The translations under genes and the position numbers were made by a program. Below, piece by piece: positions 39,613 to 50,469 of a stretch of 64,000 nucleotides of DNA. The stretch comes from Tetrapyrgos nigripes (taxonomy: Eukaryota > Basidiomycota > Agaricomycetes > Agaricales > Campanellaceae). The DNA is taken from the NCBI GenBank assembly GCA_013368315.1, contig JAACJM010000098.1:186001-250000 (forward strand), given 5' to 3'. The notes beneath the pieces are model-generated. The model saw nothing but the letters and a program-made list of their open reading frames with translations. It had not been told where the DNA came from and ran no database searches. Position 1 is the stretch's first letter; every line of letters starts with the position of its first letter.

Positions 39613-41833
39613 ATGTCCAAGCAATTCACTTTTGAGCAAGTTGCAAAGGTATGTCGCTGTTCCTGATGTCTCTCCCAATACAACTAACCCACCACATGGT
39701 GTAGCATAACAAGTCAGGCGATCTCGTATGTGACTAGCTCTCCTTTCGAGTGTACTGATTATGACAACGGCGAGCAGTGGATCATCGTCGACTCTAAAGT
39801 CTACGACTTGTCCTGGTTTGCAGACCTTCACCCGGGTGGGCCTAACGTCCTTTTCGCAGAAGGAGTAGGTGAGCAACTCGGTCCAATCTTCATCCTGGCA
39901 CCTTGGGATCTCTAACGCTCTTTGCAGCCGGCAAAGACGCAACAAACGTCTTCTTCGGTCTTCACCGGCACGAAGTCCTCCTCCGTCCCCAATACAAGAG
40001 ACTGCAAATTGGCAGAATCATTGGTGAAGAAGAAGTCATCAAACCTCGTGAACCAGGTGCTCTATCCAAAGTCCCCTATGCTGAGCCTACGTGGCTCTCC
40101 GCCGGTTATTTCAGCCCGTACTATAACGACAATCACAGACAATTCCAGAAGGCAGTGAGGAAATTTTTCGAGGAGGAAGTACAGCCCGAGGCGATTCAAT
40201 GCGAAGAGAATGGGAAGAAGATTTCGCAAGAATTGGTGGATAAGATGAGGTGCGTAAAATGTTCCATCTCGTCTTGGTAATGGTGTTCATCATTCGCTAT
40301 TCCTAGTCAACTCAACGTTATCGCAATGCGTCTCGGACCCGGGAAACACTTGAAGGGACGGACATTGATGAACGGAATTGTCAAGCCCGAGGAATTCGAC
40401 TACTTCCACGAAGTGAGACCACGAATACCTTTGCACCCAAATATATGCTCAACCTATTCCTACAGTTGATCCTCAACACTGAGCTCGCACGATTCGGAAC
40501 TCGCGGTTTCGTAGATGGCATGCTGAACGGAGCTATCATTGGTCTGCCTCCAATCTGGAATTACGGGTCACCGGAACTTCAAGCTAGAATCATACCAGAG
40601 GTCAGATCAGTCTGTTTCGGATTTAGAGCACACCGGTCTCATTACGAAATTACAGGTTCTTTCTGGGAAGAAATACATGGCTCTCGCAATTACTGAAGCC
40701 TTCGCTGGAAGTGACGTCGGTGGTCTTCAGACAACGGCTGTACGAGATGGAGATTATTGGGTTGTCACTGGGACTAAGAAGTCTGTCTATCCATCTCTTT
40801 CCCCAATGCATTTCATTGACTTTTCCCAATAACCTAGGTGGATCACCAACGGTACTTTTGCAGACTATTTCACCACTGGTGTCAAAACCGATGTGAGTCC
40901 ATTGCTCTATCTAAACACTCTAATCTAACTGACCAACCTCCCGCCCAGAACGGCCTCACCGTCCTTCTCATCGAACGCGGTCCAGGCGTCTCCACTAAAC
41001 CCATCAAAACTGCCTACTCCCCCACCGCCGGTACCGCCTACGTCACATTCGACAAAGTCCGAGTCCCAGTCTCTCACACCCTAGGCAAAGTAGGCAATGG
41101 CCTCCAAGTCATCCTCAGCAACTTCAACCACGAACGATGGATGGTAGTAGGCACAAGCGTCAGTGCTCAGCGTGTCATTGTGGAAGAATGTTTGAAATGG
41201 TCGAATCAGAGAATGGTATTTGGGAAGCCACTTAGTGCGCAACCGGTGATTAGAGCAAAGTTGGGGAGGATGATTCAGAGGGTTGAGGCGTGTCAGAATT
41301 GGTTGGAGTCGGTGACGTTTCAGATGAATAACATGTCGTATAATGAGATGTCGAGCAAGTTGGCTGGGCCGATTGGGTTGTTGAAGCAGTGGGTGTTGGG
41401 ATTTTTCTTTGACTTTGGAGATTGACTAAGTCGCCTTGAAATACAGGTTTGTTTCGACAGCAGGACGAGAAACTGCCGAAGGTATGGCTTTTGACATTCA
41501 CCTTTGCTCTCACTAAATCTAATATCACTCTAGATGCAACACAAGTCTTTGGTGGCCGAGCTCTGACAGTCACAGGAATGGGTAAACTCATCGAGAATGT
41601 ATGTAACTCATTCTCTCCCTCTGCCCTTGATCTAAACTGACTTGCATGCTTGCATATACAGTACCACAGGACATCAGGCTTCGATGCTAGTGAGTGTACT
41701 CAACTATATTTGTGTTCCTGTTTCCTTACCGTGATTCTTTTCTTTCATAGTCCTCGCTGGTGCTGAAGATGTACTCGGTGACCTTGGTGTGCGTCAAGCC
41801 ATGAAAAAGATGCCTGCAGAGGCTCGTCTCTAG
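39613..41833 (+). CDS. Cytochrome b5 / acyl-CoA dehydrogenase fusion
   Basis: Flavin enzyme introducing a double bond into an acyl-CoA, with an N-terminal heme domain that could take part in electron transfer. Residues up to about 85 form a cytochrome b5 fold: FTFEQVAKHNKSGDLWIIVD, then the heme-ligand motif LHPGGPNVLF and the second His in GLHRHEVLL. The dehydrogenase part runs from KVPYAEPTWLS: HRQFQKAVRKFFEEEVQPEA, ALAITEAFAGSDVGGLQTTA (FAD and substrate loop), WVVTGTKKWITNG, VSHTLGKVGNGLQVILSNFN, and DATQVFGGRALT near the end. It ends MPAEARL; the final ARL fits a type-1 peroxisomal signal, which suits fungal beta-oxidation-type enzymes. At least ten introns join in frame. Substrate chain length cannot be predicted. 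Confidence 0.92.
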
Positions 41834-42252
41834 TCTACTTTCTTCGACAGCATGCAAGGCGTCACTTTGCCTATACACCCATGCTCGCATCCGCCCTATT
41901 CAGTCTACTAGATTTACAGTAGACTCGGAGGCTGATAGCCAGAATGCAGCCTTTTCATCCCTAGATATTCGGTTGCTTTGTGGAGCGCTTTTTTCCCTCT
42001 TCTTCTACACATCACAGTTTCCACATCTTGGGTCAAAAAAGGATATACTTAGTGTCCTTTTCGTATACAGGTATCTTACATTATTGTACATTATCCAATC
42101 TTATACAGAGTTACATATATATAGGCCAATGTCCAGAGTCCTTCCAATCCAGTACTTTTGAACCGCTATCTAGGCCCCATACTCTGTAGACTGTTACACG
42201 GTGGGACCCTTGAGGCCAAGTTCCTCCTCCTCTGCTACTCATTCTCCTTATT
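41834..42252. other. Intergenic stretch between convergent genes
   Basis: 419 bp between converging genes, AT-rich near 42060-42125. It should hold both 3' ends. No gene seen. Confidence 0.55.
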
Positions 42253-44142
42253 CTACAGTCCTGACCTGACTTGACGGACATAAGCCTGAGCTGCTGTCTC
42301 CTTCTCCATCTCTTTCCCTTTCCCATTGTCTTTCCCATCTTCTACAACCATCTTCATCCTATCGGAATCCTTCTGCAACCGTACCCGGGTACTAGTATGA
42401 GTAGGCAAACGAGACGTCTCCATTGCATCCTTCACCACAAAAAAGCTTTGCCGTCTGCTAGGAATCAGAACCGACGGTGAGCATGGTGACGTTGGCACTG
42501 GCTTGCAAGTTGGGCTTGGACGCGAACGAGCTCGAGGAGAAGGGGTAGGTGAAGGCAAAGGCAATTGACGCTGGGAATGAGATCGCTGGTACTTTGCATT
42601 TGGGGAAAGGGAAGAGGGAAGGGAGTGGGACTGAGATTCAGAAAGCGTCAACTTTTTCCCGGTGCTTTTGCAAGGAGTGGTAACACTACCAGTGGGTGAC
42701 CCATGGCCCTTGGCGGGAGATGGCGACGGGGAAGGAGTACGTGTGCGTGAACTTGCATTGGAGAGTCTGCAAGCGCGAGCTTGAGCAGTTGCTTCTGAGA
42801 GCAATCTGAAGTGATTGGAGGTGTTGGTAGTAGAAGGAGAAGACTCCAACTCAGAGCCATGACTCTCTCCATGGCTATGGCAGGCTTTGCATCCGGAATG
42901 TCGTTTGTTTGGTGATGGAGAGAAGCCAGAGACGGACCCAGAGCGCGGGAGATTTTCCTTTTCCCCGGCTTTCTTCAGAGTAAAAGATGGCTGGGTTGAC
43001 TTGGGCTTGAACTCGAGTTCCATCTTCTTCGCCTTTTGTTGACTGGTGATATTGGTGTAGTTGAAGCCAAAACTAGACTGGACCATGAAGTTGGACTTGT
43101 CAGTGAGCGGGCGCGCCTGGGTTTGGGTTTGAGCCTTGGTCTGAACCTGCTGCCTCTGGACTTCGACGTGCAGTTGAGGTTGAGGCTGGGGGTGGATCGG
43201 GCTGGAACCACCACTACTGGTATTGAAGTAGTTTTCAAACGAGAAGGATCCGCGTACAGGTCCCAATTTTGAGCTCATGCGGTTTTCATCAAGACGGTTT
43301 TTTGAAGTGACGTAGGGAATATTGTGTGAATCAAATGCTCTTGAAATGGCTGGTGATTCTGGACGTCCAGGAGCTGAGAGAAAGGTAGCTGGGGCTGCAA
43401 GGGTAGGTGTGACTCTAGGACTGTCTTGATACTGATAACTCGGAGGAGGAGGAGAAATGGGTGAAGAAGAAAAGGGTGTAGATAGTATATAGGCGTTGTT
43501 GTAATCTTGGTATAGCGTCGATGGTGAATGAGGCCCTGAATAGACAACGGCGAGAGGCGGAGAGGTAATTCCAGAACAGCTATAGTCACTTAAGCTGTAT
43601 GATGAATTGCCAATGCTGAAACGATAGTCTGGTGCCTTTAAATGAATGGAGTGGTTAGTTCCAATGTACCGAAGAAGAGTTACTTAGGCAAAACGTACGA
43701 AATCTTGGGCGCGCTGGTCATGGACCATAATATCCAGAAACTCCATCGAGCTATTATCGCCATTGACTAAGAAATCGCCCGTTTGACCCTTCTCTGTACT
43801 GCTGATCCTATTGAAGGGTAAGAGGTCTGAATCTGCTGTATCTGGCCTTGACAATGAGAGTTTCGATTTCACTTTGAGCTTGCGAGCCTTCGTCTTGCTA
43901 ATCATCTTCATCCTTTCCTTCTCTTTCAAACGCCTTTGGGCGTGGGCCTGGTTCCAACGCAAATGAGCTCGAGACTGCCTGTGCATCGCGTTAGGTGCGG
44001 CAGAGTGATAGCAGCTGTACATGGCATAGAGTAAGACGGCAGAGACGGTGAAAATGACAAAGGCGAGTGAGAGCATGGCCCAGATGCCGTGTATAGAGGG
44101 AGTAGGTGGTGTGGATTGTTGTGAATGAGTAGAAGAATCCAT
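42253..44142 (-). CDS. Single-pass membrane protein with long disordered Ser/Pro-rich tail
   Basis: I do not recognise this family. Two exons joined by an intron (donor near 43699, acceptor near 43637) keep one frame through about 600 residues. The N-terminus, MDSSTHSQQSTPPTPSIHG, is followed at once by a membrane span (IWAMLSLAFVIFTVSAVLLYAMY) and then a basic stretch rich in Lys/Arg (RRLKEKERMKMISKTKARK), so the tail should be cytoplasmic. The rest is low-complexity Ser/Pro/Gln, with PISPPPPSYQ and many SPSP and RSRP motifs that could be kinase or SH3-binding sites; a small CKACH motif stands alone. It ends AQAYVRQVRSGL. Another in-frame ATG lies upstream at 44235; I prefer 44142 because the membrane span then sits near the N-terminus. 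A polarity or cell-wall sensing role is conceivable but unsupported. Confidence 0.6.
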
Positions 44143-44310
44143 GTCTGATAGTCTTGAGACTAGGAATTGAGATAGAGATGGGGACCTCAGATGGTGGTTG
44201 CGGATGTAGACCGGATTTTCGGCATGTATATACAAAACAAACGAATGCCTCTACATCCAGTATAGTACTTACTGCACAAAGCCCAGAGAAAAATACGCAA
44301 TAGTAACATG

Positions 44311-45299
44311 TCATGAGTAGCTAGTGTATATATGTATCAAGTACAAAACAAGGCAGACTTTGTCCATCGGATGATTGAGGAGCTGGTCTGCAAAGGGAAT
44401 ATTCGAGGCGTTGAATTTGAAGAATAAAAAGATGAAAGGAAGGAAATCGATCAGGAAAGAGGGAATGATCCTCCTATGAGGGTCCGAATCAGGTTTGGAT
44501 GTCCTTGCCTCCTTCTCCTGGTCGCAGTCAGCTACAGATATGGGAAGGAGGGGATCGTTTTTGTTCTTCTCTTTCGTTTTGGATCCAGGAGTGCTAATGA
44601 ACTCTATCTTCTTTTGTGAAACAGAGTAGAGGCTATAGCCAGGAAAGAGTGGTTGTCCCAGTGTCATTTGACTCGGACCGTAACTCGCAGATTTTCCTGG
44701 ACATGGGAGATGCAAACGTTGCGCTGTTGAGAATGAGTTGGACGCGAAGTGGGATCGATAAGTGGGAGGAGGGGTTGAGATAGGAGGCAAAGTAGGAATG
44801 GCAGAAGGAGAAGGCAGTCCTTGTCCATGGCCAAAACCCAAGCTGCAGCATGAAGACGAATGTAGCCCTGAGTTGATCACGGCAGGATGCGGAGGTAAGG
44901 TGACATAGTCGCCCAACTGCAGACTGTTCGACGAATCACTAAGCTTAACGCTGTCAGGTACATCCTGGAATAGCGAGAAAGGCCAAGATTAAAAAAAGAG
45001 CAGAACTGATAACTAGCGAATGAAACTAACCGACCCCTGAGCTCGCTGTTGTTGTGGTGGTGACTGCGGGAGGCCATTCAGCAGGATATTCCTGGCTTGA
45101 AACACCTCATCGACGATCACCCAGGCTTCCTCTATTGTGTTCATCCTGTCGAGAGAAATGTTCTGGCCCTTGCGGCTTGGAGTGTTGGTATCCAGATTCG
45201 GGTTCGAAAGGACGACCCAGGTATCGCGTACGGGAGTAGGCTTTTAGCATACTGCGTTATAGGAGTACTTTGGTTGTTCATGTTTCCAGTGTTAGACAT
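44311..45299 (-). CDS. Hypothetical proline/serine-rich protein, N-terminus uncertain
   Basis: An unrecognised protein. The well-supported part runs from MNTIEEAWVIVDEVFQARN (45144), a helical acidic stretch, through QQQRAQG and an intron (about 44975-45040) into DVPDSVKLSDSSNSLQLGDY and a 200-residue Ser/Pro-rich exon ending at 44311. The final 50 residues are oddly hydrophobic (LIDFLPFIFLFFKF, CLVLYLIHIYTSYS), which may mean a C-terminal anchor or a missed splice. Upstream, ATG 45299 can be joined by a 56-nt intron (GTACGCG...CCAAG) to RKGQNISLDRMNTIEE in frame; a second model reads KPTPVRDTWVVLSNPNLDTN across the same bases without that intron. I give the outer start but only the 44311-45144 part is solid. 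Confidence 0.42.
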
Positions 45300-46158
45300 T
45301 AGACGATCGCGAGCAGAGACCTGTGCCGACTCACATGGACACAGCCGCTTCTGGGTACATTTCTCTTGTTGACTTCTTCTTCACAAAATTTTCTTCGTTT
45401 ATGGACATTAATATTCCTTCAGTGGACGACCTTTACTTACTATCTTATTTATATACTGCATAATCATGTAGCGATCCTCAGTCGTTTTGATCCCTTTACT
45501 TGTGGTCCACGCTCAGGAGGCCTGAGGGTAAGTTTCTATATTCGTAGAGTAATACGTCCGAGACTGATAGTACTCCGTAGATTCGTACTTATCTCGGTTC
45601 ACAGGATCTCCGCCCGCTGCTGATCTAGACGAATATCACAAGAAGACTCACTACCGTTGCCCTCAAGGACATGGTCTAATTCCACTTCGCTTATACGAAT
45701 TTGACAGGGACAGGCTGGCGCCGGCGTGACGCAAACGTATCCTAGGCAGGTTGGTCTCTGGACCGGGCGGGCCTTGGGGGAGTTGTCTGTATACGGCGTC
45801 GGGCGAATACCGAAGTAAGTATGTCCATACATTCTGAGTAAATGTAGACATACAAGTTTAAGTACTGACATTTTCCCATTTTTTGGTGCTGAATCACAGT
45901 ATGAGACAAACCAAGACAGTAGTACTCGAAGAGATTGCCCAGGATTCACAGGGACATATCTCGGTTCACATCCAGATCTTGCGTTTAGGAGAGTCAAGGA
46001 CATGTAGGTTTGCGGTGGTGATCGTTCAGGACAATAAATGTTGTGCGTAATTGTCAACTCCGAATTTGGATCGAATATGTGCTAGTCACAACGTCGACAT
46101 GGCATTCCGTCTTTACAGAAAGAAAGATAAGCAAACACTTGCTAGAGAATGACAACAA
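45300..46158. other. Intergenic stretch
   Basis: About 860 bp between the hypothetical gene and the minisatellite. A 152-codon minus-strand frame (45599-46057) is Cys- and Pro-rich with no family resemblance and no supporting splice context, so I do not call it a gene. Promoter elements of the 44-45 kb gene would be at the left end. Confidence 0.45.
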
Positions 46159-46284
46159 GACCGTACGATTAAGGATAGGATAGGATACAGGTATAGTAGA
46201 GACCGTCGGATAAAGGATAGGGTAGGATACAGGTATAGTAGAGACCGTTGGATAAAGGATAGGATAGGATACGGGTATAGTAGA
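46159..46284. repeat. Minisatellite, three tandem 42-bp units
   Basis: Three consecutive 42-bp copies (46159-46200, 46201-46242, 46243-46284), each starting GACCGT and ending GTATAGTAGA, with only a few differing bases. The unit contains the internal short repeat GGATAGGATAGGATAC. It lies 30 bp beyond the stop codon of the acyltransferase gene, so it is probably in or just outside that gene's 3' untranslated region. Because 42 is a multiple of three the array is open in some frames, but no gene uses it. Confidence 0.9.
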
Positions 46285-46313
46285 TCCACTAGAAGAAAAA
46301 AAATACAAAACCT

Positions 46314-48293
46314 CTACAAGACCGCTCTCGTCGTCTTCTTCTCACTAATGACCCCCTTGACAATCTCCTTCAACCCATCTCTCACCGCCTGGCCAAATAT
46401 CTCCCAACCTTCAGCAGTCTGATGCCTCTTTGATGCCTGCGTATTCATGACAATTGTCCCATTGTATTCCCATATAGTGGTGGTGGTAAGCATAGTATTG
46501 TTAGTGCGCACACCAACTGCCATGTCTACCATGAGGAAGGGAGGCTCGGCATCGGTTCCCATCTTTGCTTTCTGAGTGAGAGGGCTGATGTCTCTGTAGA
46601 GACCAAGACGCTCCATACTACCAATGGAAGAAGGAATCATTCCGATGGGTTTGGGGAAGAGAGACTCTGAGCCTGGGGTGCCGATCAGAGGAGAAAGCTG
46701 TTCTGCCAAAATTACGGATTTGTGGAACGCGCTTGGAGGTTGCTGTACAAAGAAGCGTCAATCAACCGATGGATAACACATCAAGCAGCAAGGAAGACGC
46801 AGAACTTGCCTTAGAACCAGCTTTCAACAATGTTTTCGTGTCCTTGAGCAAGTCGTCCCAGAAATAAGCCGGATTATCGTGCCATGCTCTGTATACTTTT
46901 CCGTCTTTGAAGCTGAGACATTTACGAATTGCGGTCATTGAGTGATACGTAGGGACCATGAGGTTGACAACACCTCCAGATGTACCTGTCCCATGCAAGG
47001 CTTGATACCTGGGGTACATGTACGAACGCTACAGCATTTTCAGTCCGTCAGAACGATCGCGAGGTAGAACTTCAAAAGACGCACGATATCGACTGGATTG
47101 GCCGGAATAGTCCAGGTCTCTGATTTCTGCCAATTTTCTTCAATCATGTTTAATAATGATTGGGAGTTTTGCTTCTTCGCATCCGCGTATAACGTTTTCA
47201 GCGTTCTCTCAACATCAGCCAAAAGCAACACAGAGTTGAGCAATGTTGTCAGCGTGCATCTGGCTTTGCTACACACCAAAGAGATGGCTCGAGTTTCGGA
47301 CGGTGAAAGGACGATTTTGTCCAGGAGTGAATCACCTCTCAGCAACCTGTGGTTGAGAGAAATGGGAATAGACTGAGACGGGAAGGGTTGTCTGGTGAAT
47401 TGGACCTGAGGGTTGGGACAAAAGGAATTAGCGAATACTGAGAGCATTTGAGATTTCTGGTTATACCTTTGTGGATGGATCGGGAATCAAGGGTCGTTCT
47501 TCACCGACATCCGGTATCATCACCGAAGGAGCTGGAGTGAGTCGAATGACCTCCTCGCCCCAAGGAAGTTTTTGGTAGGGTACGTAGTCTGACCTTTTGG
47601 AGCCCTGCACATGATCTCTTAAGTACACGGCTGAAAGTCTGATTGAGACGACGAACCTGTGCTTCCTTCGTGAGGAGTTTGAAGTACACATCAGAAAGGG
47701 AGAACATCCCTCTTGCGTCAGTCGTCGAATGCGGAATAGAAAACCTGTCAAAAGGAAAGCTGTTAGTCGAAGTCGTCAGTCTGTGGAGAATGTACTGACA
47801 TCAGTAACCAATGCCTGTCATCAACACCCCTGGCAATATGCAACTCCGTCCCAAAATGACCCTCACTCGGAAGCCAAAACACTTCCTTCATCTCCATCTC
47901 CCACTCTGCGAAAGTCATAAGCTCATCATGCATTACGATGCTCTCATCAGCCCACGCTTCCAGAGGCTTCAGTCCATTAGGTGCTAATTTGGGATTATGG
48001 CCAACAACGTCGTAGGAGAAGAAGAACGTGTTTGGTTCAGAAGCATTCTCAAGGGCAGAGCAACGATATGCAATCCAGGGTGCTTGAAAACGAAGCTTCA
48101 TCCAAGCGACGCGAGCAAGCCTATACAACTCTTGTTGGGATATCGGCTCCTTGAAAGCCATATGAACGTTCCCGTATTGGTGCATGCAACCTTCGGAATA
48201 TTGACTGCAAATATGGTCTAAGGCTCGACCAACATGATTCCGAGAAAAGAGTCGTTACACACCTAGAGCACGCAGAGGACCTTTCTCTGCCAT
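46314..48293 (-). CDS. HxxxD acyltransferase (condensation/BAHD-like fold)
   Basis: Fungal acyltransferase of the chloramphenicol-acetyltransferase-like superfamily, moving an acyl group from acyl-CoA to a hydroxyl or amine of unknown substrate. The start MAEKGPLRAL leads through an intron to DHICSQYSEGCMHQYGNVHM. The active-site motif is IPHSTTDARG near 47.7 kb, where His is the general base. Other blocks are PWIAYRCSAL, GTELHIARGVDDRHWLL, VNLMVPTYHSMTAIRK and the C-terminal DMAVGVRTNNTMLTTTTIWEYNG followed by ENWQ-type helices. Introns near 48.24, 47.75, 47.63, 47.45, 47.05 and 46.75 kb were joined by frame. A longer frame opening at MTSAVEQAPTRLEP ends out of phase with the next exon, so I chose the ATG at 48293. 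A second member of the superfamily ends this window. Confidence 0.8.
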
Positions 48294-49408
48294 GTAGACG
48301 TCTCACATATTGGGTACGGTCAGGCGATAAGGTGAACTCTATGCTTGAAGGCAGCGCCTTTGGTTCTAGGCGTGTGGGCGCCTGTTCAACAGCTGAGGTC
48401 ATGATGATGATCCAAGTTGAGACGTGATAGTGGACTGGACAGAGGAAGGAGGTGCGAGGCCAGTGAGCTGCTGTGCGCTTTATATGCTTTCCGGGACCAT
48501 GTCGGCCCTTTTGCAAGGGCGAAACAGACGCAACTAGTCTCTGAAATTTTTGAGATTAGTGCATTGTTTTGAAATCGCCACCAAGGATAGAATGCCCGAC
48601 CTATGGAGAAATAGCACAGTGCGTCACGGTGCTAACTTTGGAATTTGTTACATACAATCGGCCCACATTTCGTCCCTAAGAGTGTGAGGCGTTAGAACTG
48701 GGTTTGAGATAAGTACACGGACGTTAATCTCAGGGTCATGCCATACTATACTAGGGAGTGAAGAGACGGTGCGTCCGTCGGTGACCGCAGAACAGAAAGA
48801 AATCCCGTGCCGAACAACGCCTAGAATATGAACGGTAGCCTATTTTACAAAGAGAAAATATCAGGACTCACAGATCCGGTCAACCACGTATACGGACGTT
48901 CAGTATAGAGTAGAATCGTTGATGGTTGAATAGATTCACGCGTGTTTTAGAAGACCCGAGGCAAAAACAGGCTTCAAACGATGAAGATGTGCAAGTCAAG
49001 GCCTACAAGCGCACCTAACCGAATTAAGAGTCTGCCTCAGGTAGCCTGAAGATTGGTCGTTGATCGACCAGGCGCTCGGAAGCGACATGAAGAGCAAGAT
49101 CACTCTATTGAGGCCCTGAATCCCGGCAACGAGCAGTGGCACACCGACAATTTAGAGCTTCATCAATAGCCGCACAGGATCAGGTTTTTTCTTCTCTTCT
49201 AGGCATGACATTGTGGTTGGGCTGAATTATGGAAGAATGGAAGGAGCGTTGTGATTAACAGCAGGTAAACCAATAGCAGATTGTTATGTGATTATGGCAA
49301 AGCATCTAGGCTACCGAGAAGTAGATCCAATCCTGGTGAATGTGAGAGCAAGTTCAAGGAAGCCATATAATTCATAGGATTGAGGACTACTCACTATTAA
49401 TATATCCT
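48294..49408. other. Intergenic stretch
   Basis: 1.1 kb between two same-strand genes with no frame worth noting. It must hold the acyltransferase promoter. No repeat or RNA gene recognised. Confidence 0.5.
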
Positions 49409-50212
49409 TCACTCAGACGCTGGTCCTGGTTCTGGTTCTGAGTTCGGTACACTTTTCCCATTTCCCTGCAAAAAGACCGCAGCGGTAAATCTCCTAAATT
49501 CCATTTTCTTATATTCCACCGATACATCCTTCATACTCTCCACCAGCTCCTCCATCCGAGGCATCATTTCAACCTTGAGCGGTCCACCTCGGGTACCAGG
49601 TTTGGGTGCAAAGGCTATATCAACCTTGAATCCCTTGCCCAAAGCTTCTCTCACCCTCCCCATTCTATGATCCAAATCTCCCTTCGCCATACCCCACGTA
49701 AACTGGAACTCCTTTGTCACATTAATCCTCGCCATAACCTTCTGCTGCTGCTTCATCTTCAGCTTTTTCTGATGCGCGTCGCTCTTGCTTATGATCTTCA
49801 CAATAGGAGTAGGATATATACTCTGTAACTCGACAAAGTGAGTTTTGCGGTCGAGGTTTGTTAGGATGACCTGCATGTGGAACTCTGAGAGTTGCCCGCT
49901 GTCGTCGGCTAGGAGGACTTTGTCAAAGGGAATATTTTCATTTTTGGGTTTTCTGTCGACTTGTGCGGCTTTTTTGGATTTTGAGTCGTCGGGATTGTCT
50001 TTGGTAGCGTTTTTGGGAGGGTATTTGGGAGGGTATTCGGGAGGTCTTCGAGGAGATGGTGGAGGTGTGGCTAGGTAATTAGGTGAAGGTCGAGTAGGTC
50101 TAGTGCCAGGAAATCTCGGGGGATTGTGGACGTGACGAAAACCCGTGCGCTTACATGGCATCGAAGCTCGTCTTGTGCAGACTCGAAAATTCTGAAAGAT
50201 GTTCATGAGCAA
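49409..50212 (-). CDS. Mitochondrial translation initiation factor IF-3
   Basis: Mitochondrial IF3 (Aim23-like in yeast), which binds the small mitoribosomal subunit and checks start-codon pairing. One exon of 267 residues. The N-terminus is basic with Arg, Ser and no acid for 40 residues (presequence), followed by a proline-rich linker. The IF3 N-terminal domain reads NENIPFDKVLLADDSGQLSE; the C-terminal domain reads RINVTKEFQFTWGMAKGDLD, then HRMGRVREALGKGFKVDIAF, ending with an acidic extension. The bacterial counterpart spacing is kept. The linker KKLKMKQQQKVMARI is the usual basic helix between domains. Confidence 0.85.
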   Translation of the reverse strand: MLMNIFQNFRVCTRRASMPCKRTGFRHVHNPPRFPGTRPTRPSPNYLATPPPSPRRPPEYPPKYPPKNATKDNPDDSKSKKAAQVDRKPKNENIPFDKVLLADDSGQLSEFHMQVILTNLDRKTHFVELQSIYPTPIVKIISKSDAHQKKLKMKQQQKVMARINVTKEFQFTWGMAKGDLDHRMGRVREALGKGFKVDIAFAPKPGTRGGPLKVEMMPRMEELVESMKDVSVEYKKMEFRRFTAAVFLQGNGKSVPNSEPEPGPASE

Positions 50213-50469
50213 GAAACTTGCCTACAATCCGTTTCAGGTGAATGCTGGTGAAGTTTTGAAGTGGAAAGCACTTACATAGACACGGTAGTGACGGTGTTTA
50301 AACAACACGGGCTTGCGCGTAGGAATTTCGCTTTACTGTAATACATTTATACTCTGCTCAAACCGGTCTATGAAACTAGTCTATGTACCATGGTATTAGA
50401 TGAGTATAAGTAACAAGCAAACAAACATGAAGGTCTAGCAGTCCATGTATACATCCAAAAAAGCCATTA

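Noticed and set aside
45200..45215. GGTTCGAAAGG as a tRNA B-box
   Set aside because: No matching A-box or cloverleaf arms could be drawn around it.
45599..46057. A 152-codon minus-strand frame
   Set aside because: Cys/Pro/Arg-rich composition without domain, repeat or splice context; typical of a chance frame.
48294..48516. Upstream minus-strand frame beginning MTSAVEQAPTRLEP as the start of the acyltransferase
   Set aside because: Its splice to the next exon is out of phase; ATG 48293 joins correctly.
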